A DNA stretch of 7,316 nt from Candidatus Zixiibacteriota bacterium (GTDB lineage Bacteria; Zixibacteria; MSB-5A5; CAIYYT01): the NCBI GenBank assembly GCA_023134875.1, contig JAGLUH010000513.1, positions 1 through 7,316 on the forward strand, written 5' to 3'. Made by a program: the position numbers and the translations under genes. Each line of letters begins with the position of its first letter. Positions within the stretch are counted from its first letter, which is position 1. Shown in pieces: positions 5,906 through 7,316 of the stretch. The notes beneath the pieces were generated by a model. It made no database searches and was not told the origin of the DNA. It was given only the letters and a program-made list of their open reading frames with translations.

Positions 5906-7303
5906 GTGATCGCCGGCAAGCTGAGTAGCTATATCGATTCGCTGGCAGCAAGCGTCGTTGCTGAACCATCACTGTTACAGCGGCAGTTTTCCGGCGTCTC
6001 CATCGACAGCCGCACGATCAGGAAAGGCAACCTTTTCTTCTGTGTTGTCGGTGAGCATCATGACGGTCATGATTTTATCGCTGAGGCGCAGGCTAAGGGG
6101 GCGGCGGCGATTGTGGTTGAAAAGGCTCACGAGTTCGATGCCGACAAGGTCGCCATCACCGACTTGATTCGAGTGCCTGATACCCTGACGGCGCTGGGCA
6201 ATCTGGCTCAGGAATATCTGAAGCAGATCAATCCCCGCAAAGTGGCGGTCACCGGCACTAACGGCAAAACCACCTGCAAGAACATGATCACTGCGATTCT
6301 CCGGCCCCGTTATCGTACCTGTACCACGTGCGGTAACTTTAACAACCTTTATGGCGTGCCATTGTCGATTTTTCAGTTCGATCATGATTGCGAGGTCGCT
6401 GTGCTTGAATTCGGCATGTCGACCGCCGGTGAAATATCACGGCTGGTGGAAATCGTCGATCCTGATATCCGTGTTATCCTCAATGTCGGTCCCGCCCACC
6501 TGGAGACGATGAAAACCGTTGACGCGATTGCCGAGGCGAAGTTTGAAATTCTGCAACATGCCAGGGAATCGGACTGGGCGGTGCTCAACGACGATGATCC
6601 CCACATCAGGTCGCGACGGCATCGTTATAAGATGAATCAGTCCACCTTCGGTAGCAGTTCCGAGTGCCGGATTCGTCCCCAGGAGGTCTTCACCAATGGT
6701 TCCGGCCGTACCCACCTGGTCTATCGGCAACAGGATATCCGCCTCCCCATCATTGGCCGCCATCACCTGCCCAACTGTCTGGCCGCCATCGCTGTTGCTG
6801 AAATCGTTGGCATTGAGCCGTCTCTGATCAAGGCGGGATTGGAAAACTACCAACCGGAAGAGTATCGCATGGCAACTTTCTTGGTCGGTGACGTGACAAT
6901 AGTCAATGACGCCTATAACGCCAATCCGGTATCGATGGCTGCCGCGTTCGAGGCTGTCGCGGCGATGCCTGTTGAGGGTAAACGGGTGGCGCTCCTGGGC
7001 GACATGCTGGAGTTGGGTGATGCCGCGGCGGATTATCATGCCCAGGTTGGCCGTCAATTGGTCGCTGCCGGTTTTACTCAGGCGTTGCTGGTGGGAGAAT
7101 TCGCCCAGGTGGTCAGGGATGCCGCGATAGAAGCAGGCTTCTCCGCGAATGGAATTGAAGTTTTTACAGAGGTTTCTGAGACAGTGGAGCGTCTGCATAC
7201 TCTCCTGCAGTCGGGTGACCTGCTGCTGCTCAAGGCGTCACGGGCGCTGCAACTGGAAAAAGTCGAGATCGCCCTGCGGGCGACACTGGGGAGGAGAAGC
7301 TGA
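5906..7303 (+). CDS. murF: UDP-MurNAc-tripeptide:D-Ala-D-Ala ligase MurF
   Basis: MurF completes the cytoplasmic UDP-MurNAc pentapeptide by adding D-Ala-D-Ala with ATP. Its 465 residues show the N-terminal substrate-binding domain (SIDSRTIRKGNLFFCVVG, 32-49), the P-loop GTNGKTT (117-123), GNFNNLYGVPLS (143-154), LEFGMSTAGEI (167-177), NVGPAHLETM (193-202), AKFEIL with Lys212 at the expected carbamylation site, NDAYNANPVSM (334-344) and LLGDMLELG (363-371). Near the C-terminus LLKASRALQLE (441-451) has Ala444 where the usual KGS motif has Gly. The GTG start at 5906 directly follows the murE stop, with AAAGGA (5891-5896) 9 bases upstream inside the murE end. The TGA overlaps the mraY ATG by one base. 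The tight packing indicates one transcript with murE and mraY. Confidence 0.97.
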   Translation: MIAGKLSSYIDSLAASVVAEPSLLQRQFSGVSIDSRTIRKGNLFFCVVGEHHDGHDFIAEAQAKGAAAIVVEKAHEFDADKVAITDLIRVPDTLTALGNLAQEYLKQINPRKVAVTGTNGKTTCKNMITAILRPRYRTCTTCGNFNNLYGVPLSIFQFDHDCEVAVLEFGMSTAGEISRLVEIVDPDIRVILNVGPAHLETMKTVDAIAEAKFEILQHARESDWAVLNDDDPHIRSRRHRYKMNQSTFGSSSECRIRPQEVFTNGSGRTHLVYRQQDIRLPIIGRHHLPNCLAAIAVAEIVGIEPSLIKAGLENYQPEEYRMATFLVGDVTIVNDAYNANPVSMAAAFEAVAAMPVEGKRVALLGDMLELGDAAADYHAQVGRQLVAAGFTQALLVGEFAQVVRDAAIEAGFSANGIEVFTEVSETVERLHTLLQSGDLLLLKASRALQLEKVEIALRATLGRRS

Positions 7304-7316
7304 TGCTTTATCATCT
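7303..7316 (+). CDS. mraY: Start of mraY (phospho-MurNAc-pentapeptide translocase), cut by the window edge
   Basis: An ATG at 7303 shares its A with the murF TGA (7301-7303) and is preceded by GGGGAGGAG (7288-7296), a strong ribosome binding site 6 bases upstream. The four complete codons read MLYH, which matches the common start of MraY, and mraY is the usual gene after murF in this cluster. MraY transfers the UDP-MurNAc-pentapeptide made by MurE and MurF to undecaprenyl phosphate in the inner membrane. Only the start is visible, so the call depends on context. Confidence 0.85.

Noticed and set aside
6437..7198. Open minus-strand frame of 253 codons antisense to murF
   Set aside because: It lies entirely inside murF and its translation resembles no family. 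The same applies to the antisense frame at 4373-4879.
1..7316. CRISPR arrays, insertion sequences, tRNA or rRNA genes, prophage parts
   Set aside because: I saw no spaced direct repeats, transposase-like frames, terminal inverted repeats or tRNA-like cloverleaf in the non-coding stretches, and the rest is densely coding housekeeping sequence.

Overview
This window is the front end of a bacterial division and cell wall (dcw/mra) cluster on the plus strand. The order is mraZ, rsmH (mraW), an ftsL-like gene, a PASTA-bearing ftsI/spoVD-type penicillin-binding protein, murE, murF, and the first 14 bases of mraY. Gene order, tight spacing and active-site motifs identify all of these with high confidence except ftsL, which is called from position, size and topology.

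Layout. Positions 1-189 hold the 5' end of a divergent minus-strand gene for a secreted protein of unknown function; it runs off the left edge. Positions 190-502 are a divergent intergenic region. It has a good sigma-70-type promoter for the cluster (perfect TTGACA, 17-base spacer, AT-rich upstream stretch). A series of TGGG boxes in 10-base register runs from the -10 element to the mraZ start, matching the known MraZ autoregulatory operator. From 503 to the right edge the genes are almost contiguous: mraZ and rsmH overlap by 3 bases, ftsL/ftsI and murE/murF abut with no gap, and murF/mraY overlap by 1 base. The only sizeable internal gap (1897-1947) carries a strong RNA hairpin that runs into the ftsL ribosome binding site.

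Function. MraZ is the cluster's DNA-binding regulator and RsmH methylates 16S rRNA. FtsL and FtsI belong to the septal peptidoglycan synthase complex. MurE and MurF add the third residue and the D-Ala-D-Ala dipeptide to the UDP-MurNAc peptide, and MraY then transfers the product to the lipid carrier. The DNPR motif of MurE points to meso-diaminopimelate peptidoglycan.

Organism. The genes indicate a bacterium with mDAP-type peptidoglycan and moderate GC content. A spoVD-like FtsI with C-terminal PASTA modules is common in Firmicutes, deltaproteobacterial lineages and several candidate phyla. I cannot place the organism more precisely; a Gram-negative deltaproteobacterial or candidate-phylum source (for example Zixibacteria-like) is a low-confidence guess. 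Four of the six complete genes start with GTG or TTG.

I see no new biological system here. The points most worth a second look are the phased MraZ operator, the hairpin before ftsL, the degenerate second PASTA module of FtsI, and the unrecognised secreted protein at the left edge.
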